A stretch of 64,000 nt of DNA, taken from Malurus cyaneus samueli (lineage: Eukaryota; Chordata; Aves; Passeriformes; Maluridae). Shown piece by piece: positions 13,007 to 22,910 of the stretch (position 1 is its first letter; each line of letters opens with the position of its first letter). Location: NCBI GenBank assembly GCA_009741485.1, contig CM019236.1, forward strand, positions 33,814,781 through 33,878,780, written 5' to 3'. A model generated the notes under the pieces. It was not told the DNA's origin. It saw only the letters and a list, made by a program, of their open reading frames with translations, and searched no databases. The position numbers and the translations under genes are program-made.

Positions 13007-15047
13007 TCTCTCCCTGTGTTTGCTGCTTCGGGTGTGGGGTAACAATGAGGTTTGAGCAGTATGGTTACTCAGCAGTGTAGTGGTGATAGTAGCCACTCAG
13101 CCTCCCACTGCCAGATGAAAATACTTTGGCAACCAGCTTCCTTCTGGCCATCTATTCCAAAAGGAAGGGAGTGAAGAAAGCAAAATGGTGTTTCTCCTAA
13201 AAAAATCCATTAGTCTCATGCCTTCTCAGAAAAGAAGACAAAGTTTTTTTCGCAGGACTGAAAACTACTCAACTTTGGGGTCTGGCACAGAAAAAAATAG
13301 AAACACAGCCAGTATAATTGACTTCTTATTTTCAAGTGCCAGAAATCTGTTGCGCTCTTTTAATGATTCCTTAATGCATTTCACATATGACCCTTGTTAC
13401 TGCAGGATTTTGTACTTACCTTTTGAAAGGTTCATGATTTGCTCCTAAAATAACCTCATGCTTTAGACAGTTTTGGGGCAGCTTATCCACAGTGTCTGAC
13501 TTTCTCCTGAGTACAAGATAGATGAAAAGCTACATGGGTTAAAATTTCAATATTAATCCAATTAACTGTCCCAGGGTAAGGAATGCTTTAATTGTCTCTG
13601 AGAATGAGCCTTCCATGGTTGGAGTTACTTAACTTTTAAAACCAGACTGTCATTAAGTCAAATATTCTATTTGGGTGTCTAGCTTGGAATTATTTGCAAA
13701 GTTTGGGGAAAAAGCCCTTCTCACAAATCCAATTTTTAGTGAGTTTTAAGCCACTGAATGTAAGGCAGAAGACCATCTCCACCACATACTATTACAAAAT
13801 ACAGAAAGACAGTAAATATTTGGGGTGGATGATTAGGAATATAACACATTAGGAATATAGCACATTAGGACTATAACAGCAATCAACTTGCTCTCTCCTA
13901 GCAAATATCCCTGAATGCTGTGTCTGCTCTGGCAAGAAGGTGCAGTGGCACATCCAAACTAAAACATAAAAAACAACATTGTAATGACTGACTGCTGTTG
14001 ACAATATCTCCTCTTTTATTTTTTAATTAATGTGGTGGTACTGGACCTGTAGCTGCCTTTTTCATCACTCTGCTTTTCACTCCATCTTATTTCTTTACAT
14101 TTTACAGGATGTGCAAATGGAAAACGAGTAGTGGGTCATCTGGCCTTCAGTTTGCTATCACCAGATGTCAAATATTTCCATTACATGATTGTGGATATTG
14201 CAGCTCACAAGAATAGGCTGAAAAGGGGAAGAAAGTAGCAAAATATCTACTTTCTGTTGCAGACTCTATTTCTTTTGCTGAAAATGTCAAATATGACAAC
14301 ATTTTTTTCTATTTCTGCTATTCTGTTATCGTATTATCTCTTTACTGTTGAAGGAAAACTATCTCCAACAAAAGGGGAGTTGTCAGCAGGAAAAATATTC
14401 TCAGAACATTATTTCTCCATTGAGAAAACAAAGTCAAATAATCCCTGATAACAGCCTTTACTTTGACTGCCACCAATGATAAGAACAGAATAAATAAAAT
14501 CTGCAAGCAGACTGTCAAAAGGGCAGAAAGGTATTACATAGAGATGAGTAGCTGGTGTGACCATACCTAATGCAATATATAAAATATAATTATGGACAAA
14601 AAAATTAACAGTAAAATGTGATGTAAGAGTGCATATTTAAATGTACCTAAGGCTGCATATGCTCAGTGTGTGGGAGTACTCTCAGTCATATTTATGATAG
14701 CTGTTCCATGAAGTTACATTGAAGAGCAGCAAGCATTACCCCTGAAGTTCAGCGTGTATATCAAGTAAACATGAAAAGACATCACCATTTATTGCTTTAT
14801 TCCTTGCTAAAGGCAGTAGTTCCAGAGGGAGCATGAAACCTAATTGTGAAACAAACTAGAAAAAAACCCCACTTTTGACACTGTCTAACCTCCTCTCTTA
14901 TCAATGAGCAAGTGTCAGATCAAGACTCCTTACAATTCCCAAAATGACAATTCCTATGCAGCTACACCTGGGAAATACTGCAGCTGAATGAAGTCCTCCA
15001 ACAGCCATAGGACTGCTATCACCCGCTGCACACAGGGAGAGGGGTGG
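13007..15047. other. Non-coding stretch, no gene recognised
   Basis: Unique AT-rich sequence with one minisatellite (13,833-13,880). At 14,107 a strong pyrimidine tract and TTTACAG are followed by a 42-codon open stretch ending near 14,238 (CANGKRVVGHLAFSLLS at its start). I do not recognise the peptide and see no matching donor, so it is not called as an exon. Confidence 0.5.
13833..13880. repeat. 16-bp minisatellite, about 3 copies
   Basis: The unit TTAGGAATATAACACA repeats with a period of 16 bases, starting at 13,833, 13,849 and 13,865, with one or two substitutions in the later copies. Confidence 0.85.
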
Positions 15048-15619
15048 TGCCATGGTTTAACTCCAGCTGGTAATTAAGTACCACGGTGCTGTCGGATCAC
15101 TCCTCGGACACCCCAGCAATGGGAAAGAATATGTGAAAGGAAAGGTAGACCACATGGGTTGAGATAAGAACAACTGAATAATTGAAACCAACCAACCACC
15201 ATAATCATCATCATCATCTTCATCTTGTCTGTCATAATTTTCAGAATCCAAGAGAAACAAGTAATGCACAATAAAATTGCTCACAACACAGTGACTCATG
15301 CAGACCCTGTCCCCAAATATCGGTCAGGTAACTCCACGTTCCCGGTAACTCATCGTGTTTATATACCTCACACGACTTTCCAGGGTATGGAATATCCTTT
15401 GGTAAATTCACCCCACCTGTCTTGGCTGTGTTCCCTCAGTTTTCTCTGCAGTTCCTCACTGGCAGAACATGAGGCAGTGAAAAGGCTTTGTCTTAAGGCT
15501 AGTGCTACTTAGCAACAAAATATCAGTGTTACCCACATTATACCGACACTAAACCCAAAACACAGCACTGTAACAGCTACTAGGAAGAAATAAACCCTGT
15601 TCTGAAAGGAACCAGGACA
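15048..15619 (-). mobile_element. Solo LTR, avian ERVL-like
   Basis: Read on the minus strand the element starts TGTCCTGGTT and ends AAACCATGGCA, giving TG…CA termini 572 bp apart. Internal blocks TTCTTCCTAGTAGCTG, CAGTGCTGTGTTTTGG and GTTGCTAAGTAGCACT match an LTR family I know from bird genomes. No gag, pol or second LTR is attached, so it is a solo LTR left by recombination. The flanks GGTGG (15,043-15,047) and TGTGG (15,620-15,624) form a 5-bp target-site duplication with one mismatch. The ATC-rich patch near 15,199-15,217 lies inside the LTR. Confidence 0.8.
15358..15365 (-). promoter_or_regulatory. LTR TATA box
   Basis: Minus-strand TATATAAA lies about 255 bp from the 5' end of the LTR, where the U3 promoter of this LTR type is expected. 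Whether it still works cannot be judged from sequence. Confidence 0.55.
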
Positions 15620-16411
15620 TGTGGACAGTGAGACAAATTCCAGCAGGGCTCTTGAGCATGGAGTTAAAGTTGCTATTGTATCTCTTTCTTCATTATATGC
15701 ACATTTAATTCCTGGGTACTCAACGCCTATAGATCAACATATAGCATATATATGTAACACTGTGAGGCCTAGGGGAATAAGACTCCTGTTTTAGTGATAC
15801 CTTTTAAAAAGCAGGTAGAAGTTTGTAAAAAAACCTCTGATCCACTGGAAGTAACTGACAAGCTATTTTGCTTGAATAATACATCAAGGTCTGAAACCAA
15901 ATTCATTCTGATTATTCATGTGGATGCTTCCCAGGGTGATGAAACCCTGCAAACTCTGAGATGAGCCATTTCGATTGTGGTTATCATGGGTATCATAATT
16001 TTACTAGGCAGGTGAAAATAGAATAGTCACCTCCAAAAACATCAAAGGCAAAGGTGTAAGGAGAGCTATGTCAGAGAATGCTAGCCCTCTAGGTGTCATG
16101 CATCTGCTTACATGGACATTTGTATTATCCATTTACCCATGCAGAGCATCCTGTGTTCACGGGCAGAACTTTCTCTGTAATGGGAAATTGTGGCCCTGTC
16201 ACTCTTGATAAACTATGGCTCCTGTAAGGACTGCGAATTCTGAATAGATAAATAATTTTTTTTTTGCCTAAAATAGAAACCGGGTGTTCAGAGATCTGTG
16301 ATCTTTTCCAATCTGGGTTAGGGTGTGATGGATCTTGCTAAGAAACTGCAGGGATGCTGACCGACCACCTCCTGTGCTTTCCAGGTTCCTTCCAGTGTTC
16401 CTCATAAATAT
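15620..16411. other. Non-coding stretch between two LTRs
   Basis: About 0.8 kb without a recognisable gene or repeat separates the minus-strand solo LTR from the plus-strand LTR remnant. Confidence 0.5.
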
Positions 16412-16730
16412 TGTGATGGGTGGGAACTTAAGCACTGTGGGAACTTGCCATGGGTAAACTTGCTGGGACCAAGAGTCTCAGAGACCAACTCTGTCTTTGG
16501 TCTTTTGGGGGGTACACTTAGGCCTGTTTATCATGATTCACATTGTTTCCCTATCTTTGCTTGAGGCCAGAAATTTGTATTTTTGACTGAAAAAAAGGCA
16601 GTTATTTGGTTTTTACATATGGGTTTGTCCCGTAACTCTGTTTTGTTAAACAGTATATACCATCTTTGAGTGCCCAATTACTTGAACTTGTTTAATAAAC
16701 ATATTGCCCCTTTCTGAAATGCTGGAAACA
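16412..16730 (+). mobile_element. Probable 5' LTR of an ERVL-like element
   Basis: The segment starts TGTGATGGG and ends CTGGAAACA, 319 bp later. A TATATACC motif near 16,654 and a polyadenylation signal AATAAA at 16,694-16,699 lie in the expected order, with the signal about 30 bases before the 3' end. It is followed after three bases by a plausible primer-binding site, which is the main reason for the call. No internal coding region follows: within about 130 bases the sequence becomes an antisense CR1. I do not know the family name, and the 5' edge is inferred only from TG. Confidence 0.5.
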
Positions 16731-16733
16731 AAT

Positions 16734-16751
16734 TGGTGTTCCTAGTGGGAT
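16734..16751 (+). other. Putative primer-binding site (tRNA-Leu type)
   Basis: TGGTGTTCCTAGTGGGAT resembles the tRNA-Leu primer site used by vertebrate ERVL elements, which begins TGGTGTC and ends AGTGGGAT. Four internal bases differ. Its position three bases after the LTR end is as expected. Confidence 0.45.
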
Positions 16752-16879
16752 ACCAATGATGTGGCTGTACCAGGTTCTTCCCTGTTGTAAAAATACTCAA
16801 GAATGCATAGCTTTTGCAAAATTATGGAATATATAAAGTCATCTGCTCTGATATCCTTCTCAAAGCAAAACCAACTTTG

Positions 16880-17090
16880 AGGACAGTTCAGGTTGCTCCA
16901 GCTGTCCAGTCTAATTTGGAGTATCTCCAAGGACATTGCAGTCGCTTTCAGCAACCTGTTCTGATGTTTGAACATCCACACTGTGTCTTCTTTTTCTTGT
17001 ATCCAATCAGAAATTCCCTTGATGCAGATTTGTTCATGGCTTCTTATCTTTTCACTGTGTACCTCTGAAAAAATTCTGCCTCCTCAAAGT
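16880..17090 (-). mobile_element. CR1 3'-region fragment, antisense
   Basis: The plus strand carries diverged versions of blocks usual in CR1 read backwards: GGAGTATCTCCAAGGACATT, GCAACCTGTTCTGATGTTTG, a TTTTTCTTGTATCCAATCAG block and TCTTTTCACTGTGTACCTCT. Order and spacing match the 3' region of CR1. Divergence is clearly higher than in the 41-kb copy, so this is an older insertion. Confidence 0.65.
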
Positions 17091-17419
17091 AGTTAAAGTT
17101 ATCAGTTACCTGATTTCTCCCTATCCTTCTTTGTTAGGCTGAAAGAAGGTAATGTGTATTTATGTTTTTGTGATCTGCAGCAAAGTTTGTAAGACAAATG
17201 TGAATTCAGGGCTGACTCCTCTTCCTTACCTCATCATAACCTCCACAATAACGCTGCAGGCAACTGAAATTGTCAGACTGAATCTTTATTACTGTGTCAG
17301 CTTCTGTAGTGCTAGATGGAGCCCTGTGAACCCTGTATCTCTGGGTGTCATTCTCTTCCACTCCTCCTGTGTTTTGGGCATCTTTATCTGCAGCTCCCAT
17401 CCCAACTACCCATTTACTG

Positions 17420-17842
17420 TGCTCTGTTTTGGGCTGCTCACTACAAGAAAGGCAGCTGGGTGTTGGAGTGTGTCCAGAGAAGGACAGCGAGGCTGGTGAA
17501 AGCACTAGAGACCTTATTGCTCTCTTCCTAAATTCCTGAAAGGAGATTGCAGTGAGGGGGAGGTCAGTCCCTTATCCTGGGTAACAAAAAACATGCTGAG
17601 ACAAAATTGCTTCAGCTTGCACCAGAGGTTTAGATTAGATGAGGAAAACTTTCTTCACTGAAAGGGGTGTCAAGCATTGTAGCAGACTTCCCAGGAAAGC
17701 GGTTGAGTCGCCAGCCCTGGAGGTCTTTAAAAACTGTAGATGAGGCACAAGGAACATGGTTTAGTAGTGGCCCTGGCAGCATGTTAATGGATGGACGTGA
17801 TGATCTTTAAAGTCTTTTCCAACATAAGGGATTCTATAATTT
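17420..17842 (+). mobile_element. CR1 3' end, sense
   Basis: It starts at about CTGTTTTGGGCTGCTCACTA, continues with GTGTCCAGAGAAGGACAGCG, and includes GGAGGTCTTTAAAAACTGTAG and a GTGATGATCTTTAAAGTCTT block. It ends in GGGATTCTATAATTTC, a decayed CR1 octamer tail. This region overlaps in CR1 coordinates with the antisense piece to its left, so the two are independent insertions. Confidence 0.75.
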
Positions 17843-19624
17843 CATTTATTATGGAGTGATGAGAAAACTATGCTTATTTTCAGAAATGAAACAAATAGCA
17901 ATAACTATATGAAATTTCATGTGGACATGAATTAACTGATTACTTTTGCTTCTGAAAGTAAGATCGTTTCATGCCAAAGTGCCTGGATGTCTGAGGAATG
18001 CATGTGGTTTTCATGTCTCAAAAAATATTTTATACATTCTTCATATTTAAACATCCTTAAAAATTTCTAATATGCTCAATTTTAACTGCATATCTTCAGA
18101 ACTATTGTGTAATGATTAACTCAATTTATTTTCTAACGGGTGTTACTGTATTTGCTAAGCATATGTGGTAAACTTGGGTTGTAAATCCTGTTATTTTCTG
18201 TGAATTAGGATTACCTGGATGCAAAGAATACACAGCATGGTTTGATTTCTTATTTTCATCAATAGCATGGGATCTTTATTTTGTATTAAAAATCACAATA
18301 CCCTCCCCCCAAGATTTCTAGCACTCTTAATCACACAAAGAACCTTGAAAGTGAAACTTAATTTATTATGCATCAAATTCTGCATGTTTCTAGTACACTT
18401 CCATGCCACTTTCCATAACTAATTGTCTTCTGAAATAAATGGTGATAGGAACATGGAGCTCCGCTGGCCATCATTCAGTTAAAAAAATTTCTAAAAATAT
18501 GTTGTGATTCTAAAAGCATACAAAGGAGTCTGAGCAGCTACAGGTGAGATGCTCCATACCAAGTATACTCTGATGTTTTTTCCTGCATGGGGCACAATGT
18601 AGGTTCAAAGTAAAAGTAAAACTCAAAGAAGGAATTGTTTACCTCACTGAGATAATAAAATATTTTACAGTATTATTGTCTGCTTAATATATGCTAGGGT
18701 TTGTTTTTTTTGGTTGGTTTTGGTTTTGGTTTTTTCTGTGTCAATGGTCTAATTAAGTAAATGAAAATATTCTGCCCTTGATGTTTTTTAGGATTCTGGT
18801 ACAAAACATCTGAACTGAATAAAATGTTTAGACTTGAATTAATTTTTCATTTGGAAGCAAAATAATGGTATATTATCTGCTGCTGGTCTCTATGGGATTC
18901 ATTGTAGCTGAGTGGTAAACAAAATATTTAATAAAATGGTATTCTTTTTGTCAACTAGTGCAGGAGCTTGTACACAAACTTTTTGGACAAGCCATTGTCT
19001 GTCCTTGTATAGGATTTGCTTCTCTTGCAGCAAGGCTGAGGCTCAGCAGCAAGAAGCATTCCTCAGCAGCAGCGCTGCTCCTCATGCATGAGGGAGGCAG
19101 TGCAGCCACCCATGCTCACCTTTTCGCTGGGCAGTGGGTTTTGATAGTCATCAATCAGTCATTCATGGACTTTAAATGAGAAAAAGAGAGGAAGAGGTAG
19201 TGAAAAGACACAGGGCCTTATGACATGAATGTCAAAGGACTGTTTAGTAATTACACAGACAAGGTATTGTTACAGTGGAGGAGTAATTGCAATCTCTGAT
19301 ACAATGCGCGGGCCAAAGCCTTCCAGTGACTTGAAAAACATGCTAATATGAATAGTGCACTGGAAACTGCTTGGTTTTCCTGCTTTATCCATCCCTTCCT
19401 AGCTGTTTATATGTCAGATGTAAAAAGGAATTTTCTGAACACAACTTTCTGAGCAAGCAGGAATCTTCAGATTTCCTTAGGAGCAATTCAGCTCCCCTTA
19501 AACTTGCAGAATTCTAAAGTGGCTCCTAAGGGTAACCTTGTAGCTCTGCAGCTTGTACCAAGAAAAAAATTAAAACTGACGATTGCAAGACATACAGTGA
19601 GATTTTTCAATAGCTTCAGCCACC

Positions 19625-19663
19625 TTTCTGCAAAAGGCTTGGGACACAAGCCTTTTGCAGAAA
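19625..19663. repeat. Perfect inverted repeat, 17-bp stem, 5-nt loop
   Basis: The left arm at 19,625-19,641 (TTTCTGCAAAAGGCTTG) is the exact reverse complement of 19,647-19,663. The loop is GGACA. Pairing stops at the next base on each side. A stem this long can extrude as a cruciform or fold in RNA. It lacks the length and asymmetric mismatches of a typical microRNA precursor. Confidence 0.9.
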
Positions 19664-20570
19664 ACACCCTTTCTTTTGATTGAATGCCTTTTGAAATTGC
19701 CCTCATTATGGTGCAAGGTAACATGCAGTGCGGTTGCCTCTCAAAGTGACCCTGCTAGAGATTGCCACTTGTGAGAAAATCCATTCAAAAGTGGAGGCTG
19801 GATTAAATTGTCTGGTAGGTCAAATGGCACTAGTTAGAGAAATGAAGAGAGGTGCTTCAGTCCAATGATCCTCTGGGAAGTTAGGCAACAATAACAAATT
19901 CCATGAATACAAATGCGCAAAGTACAGAAAAATGAAAAACTGCCAGAGGCGGGTGAGAAAGATCTCCAAATGCTTCTTCCTTCCAGGCTCCACTGAGCAG
20001 AAGCAGCTCTTCAGTCCTTGAAGAATGATGACATCTCAGAATATAAACATGCCATGTGATCTGGAAAACCCTACTTGGAGACCTTTAAAAAGTTACTTTC
20101 CTGGGGATGTCCCTAGATTATCCCACTATTGTCAAGGTTTTACTGCAACTCACAAGTACAGATTTTGAATCCCAGCCAACAGTGAAGTCTGGCTGGTACA
20201 GTAGGCATGTCAGAGGCAGCCCTGTTCTCTCTGATCTGTCAAAGCCCAGGGAAAAACTCAGCTCAACCTATGAGTAAGACAAAATAGAAGAAAACAGAGA
20301 GCTCTAGCATTATTGACTCTAATCACTCATGAATGGACAGTCATTCTTGTGTGCCTCTACACGCTACAGAGATCAATGCGTTCAACAATCAGCTTCCCCC
20401 TAAACACAAGGCAGTTTTCCCCATTGACCTATGACGAGGACAAGGCACAGCACAAAAGCTATTTGCAGTAGTAAGGCAGTTGAAAAGGTAGGGGAGATGC
20501 ACTGGTTTGAAATTGGTTTCTTTTCTGGGGTTTCCTTTGACGACTTGCTGCTCATCATTTTTCATTTCAG

Positions 20571-20734
20571 AGTACAAGGACCAATCAGTCATCCGTGTGC
20601 TTTTCCTTTTTGCTGAACAGTACTTGGAAGTCAACACTCACTGCAGGTTACAGAGTGAAACAAAAAATGGAAGCAGTATGCTGCAGGTTATTTACAGATT
20701 GCTGCTGAGCAAATTTAATCACAGACCTCTGTAA
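20571..20734 (+). other. Exon-like open stretch after a strong acceptor (weak)
   Basis: A pyrimidine-rich tract ending CATTTTTCATTTCAG precedes position 20,571. The frame that follows is open for about 54 codons, beginning YKDQSVIRVLFLFAEQYLEV, and ends at a stop at about 20,734. A weak donor (CAG then GTTACA) lies at 20,647. The peptide matches no family I know, and no companion exon was identified. Confidence 0.12.
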
Positions 20735-21544
20735 CTCTATCATCATTTCCCTTGATGAGAACATCACAGACTTAAATTTTGTAAAGGAGGTGGAAAATAG
20801 ATATAATCCATGTGTAACAGTAACAGACTATTCTGCTATGATGGGAAGAGGCACAGTATTAGGGCAATACATTACACCAACTTTTGCATTGTAGATGAGG
20901 CTCTTAATGGCCATTAAAATTCCCCTGGCATTTCCCTGAGAAGGTAACTGAGCCCCTCAAAGAAGTTTTCATTTTTAGACCTACTGAGAAGACAGGAAAC
21001 ACTTAACAATCTTGCTTAGTTGCCTCCTTATGAGTTCTTTTCATGCAACAAACACTGAAAGAACAGCAATAGATATCTTGGAGTTCAGTGCAAGTGCCAG
21101 GTTACTTGTGTGTCATGGATCATAAAGAGGTTTCCAACTATGAAAATCAATTATCTGGGAGGTTCAGTGTACCTCCACTCCTTTTGGAACTGAATTTACC
21201 TTCAGGTTTGGATAATAACATTTGTGGTTCCATCTATGACAGCTCCCTTTTAAACAAGAGGTGAGTTAATAATGATCAGAAAATGTGGAAAACAAATGTT
21301 ATGTGGCTGTGGGACAGCTGTTACAGCTTGCAGTTTGTGCTGGAAAAGGTCCCAGTACATGTGTGTATCTTTGTCAGGTTGCTGACAAAGCACGATTGCA
21401 ATCGGACTCAAACCACCTAGCTTATTCTTGCTTTGATCTTTCAGTTAAAACTGAACAACAGCTTTTGGAAATACACATCTAATTATTATTATCTCTTGTT
21501 CTCTGCTCTCACAGTATCGTATCCTTCAAAACCCTACTGCTGTT

Positions 21545-22605
21545 GCTCTGTCTATTGCATTTGCATGGCAAGTAGTAACAGGGCTGCAGGGGTGGCTTCT
21601 GTGAGAACCTGCCAGAACTTTCCTCCATGTCCAACACAGCCAGCTCCAGCCGGCTCCAAGAGGGACCAGTAGCTGATCATTGATGGGAGAGAGGCAGCAC
21701 TTCTGGGATGATGCAGAGCTCCATGCAGTGGAGCAGCAGCCTGAGGAAGGGGAAGGGGAACATGTGAGAGAAACCGTCCTGCAGACACCCAGTTGGTAGA
21801 GAAGGAGTGTGAGAAATTCCTCCACGTGTCAGAGCAGAGATTCCCCTACAGCCTTGTCTGAAGATCATGGCAAGGCTGGCTGTCCCCAGCCCCTGGGAAT
21901 CCACAGTGGAGCACAAACCCACCTGAAGCCCAAGACAAAGCAAGTGACTCCTTTAAGAAGGCTCTGGCTCCATGGAGATGAGAGCCTGTGCAGGAGCAGG
22001 CTCCTGACAGGACCTGTGACCCTACGGAAAGAGGAGCACAGAACTTGCTGGCAGAACCTGTGGTCCTTTTGAGGGACTCATGCTGGAGCAATCTGCCTCT
22101 GAAGGACAGCATCCCAAGGACAGGACTCATGTTGGAGCAGTTCATGAAAGCCTACAGTCCATGGGAAGGAAAAGGACCCATGTTGGCAAAGTTAATGAGG
22201 GACTGTGTCCCATGGGAGGGACTGCAGGCTGGAGCAGGAGGAGAGCATGAAAAGGAAAGGAGCAGCAGAGGCAGCGTGTAATGAAGTGATCACAAGCCTC
22301 ATCTGCCATCTCCTTGTGCTGTTGAAGGGTGGGAGGTAGAGGAAATTGCAAGTGAAATCGAGTCCAGAAGGAAGGGAGGAATGGGCGGAAGATGTTTTAA
22401 GGTTTGCTTATATTTCACATGTTTTCTAATGAGCTAACTTCCGTGACTAAAGTCTGCCTTTCCAGTGTTGGTGAGAGATCTCTCCCTGCCATTTGCTTGA
22501 CTCATGAGCATTTTGTTCTATTTTCTCTCCCCTGTCCAGTGGAAGAGGAGAAGAATGGAGTTGCTTTGGTGGGCACCTGGCATCCAGCCAGAGTCATTCC
22601 ACCAT
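21545..22605 (+). mobile_element. Avian ERVL-type LTR, 5'-truncated, sense
   Basis: Recognisable blocks are GTGGCTTCTGTGAGAACCTG, CAGCCGGCTCCAAGAGGGAC, AACATGTGAGAGAAACCGTC, and a series of repeated units of the form 'GGACTCATG(T/C)TGGAGCAGTT' with 'CCATGGGAGGGAC' between about 22,070 and 22,230. The 3' end reads GTGGGCACCTGGCATCCAGC followed by ATTCCACCA, as in the bird LTR family. The expected TGTCCTGG-type 5' end is absent. No viral reading frame is present; the short frames through it are not genes. The left edge is approximate. Confidence 0.8.
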
Positions 22606-22794
22606 GCTGTACTTCTGTGATCAGTTTTGGTTTTCTAAGTATTTCCAGAACTAGTTCTAAAGCTGTATTTTAAGGCCACGTTACATTACACTAGGACCAC
22701 ATTGCATTACATTTAAGGCCACTGACTACACATATTTTATCCTTATTTGTTTGTCCACTTCTTTTATGTAGCCTTTCCTCTCACAGAAGAGAGA

Positions 22795-22910
22795 AGAGGC
22801 ACCTCTGCAAGAAACCTCTGGAGATCATCTCGTCCAATCCCCCTGCCAAGGCGGGGCCACCTACAGCAGGTTAAGCACCAGTGTGTCCAGCCTATGTTTT
22901 CCAGGCCTTC
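22795..22910 (-). mobile_element. CR1 3'-end fragment, antisense
   Basis: Plus-strand GGAGATCATCTCGTCCAATC, CCCCTGCCAAGGCGGGGCCACC and GCAGGTTAAGCACCAGTGTG are diverged antisense CR1 3'-end blocks in the correct order. It is about 115 bp long and lies 190 bp from the end of the LTR. Confidence 0.75.

Larger units (their letters stand above)
17843..21544. other. Non-coding stretch, no gene recognised
   Basis: Mostly unique AT-rich sequence. It contains a GGTTTT simple repeat near 18,700-18,735, a 14-bp palindrome at 19,080-19,093 and the hairpin at 19,625-19,663. An exon-like open interval follows a strong acceptor at 20,570. Confidence 0.55.

Noticed and set aside
16880..17842. Antisense then sense CR1 pieces as a second twin-primed insertion
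   Set aside because: The two pieces overlap in CR1 coordinates near the 3' end, which one twin-primed event cannot produce. They are separate insertions.
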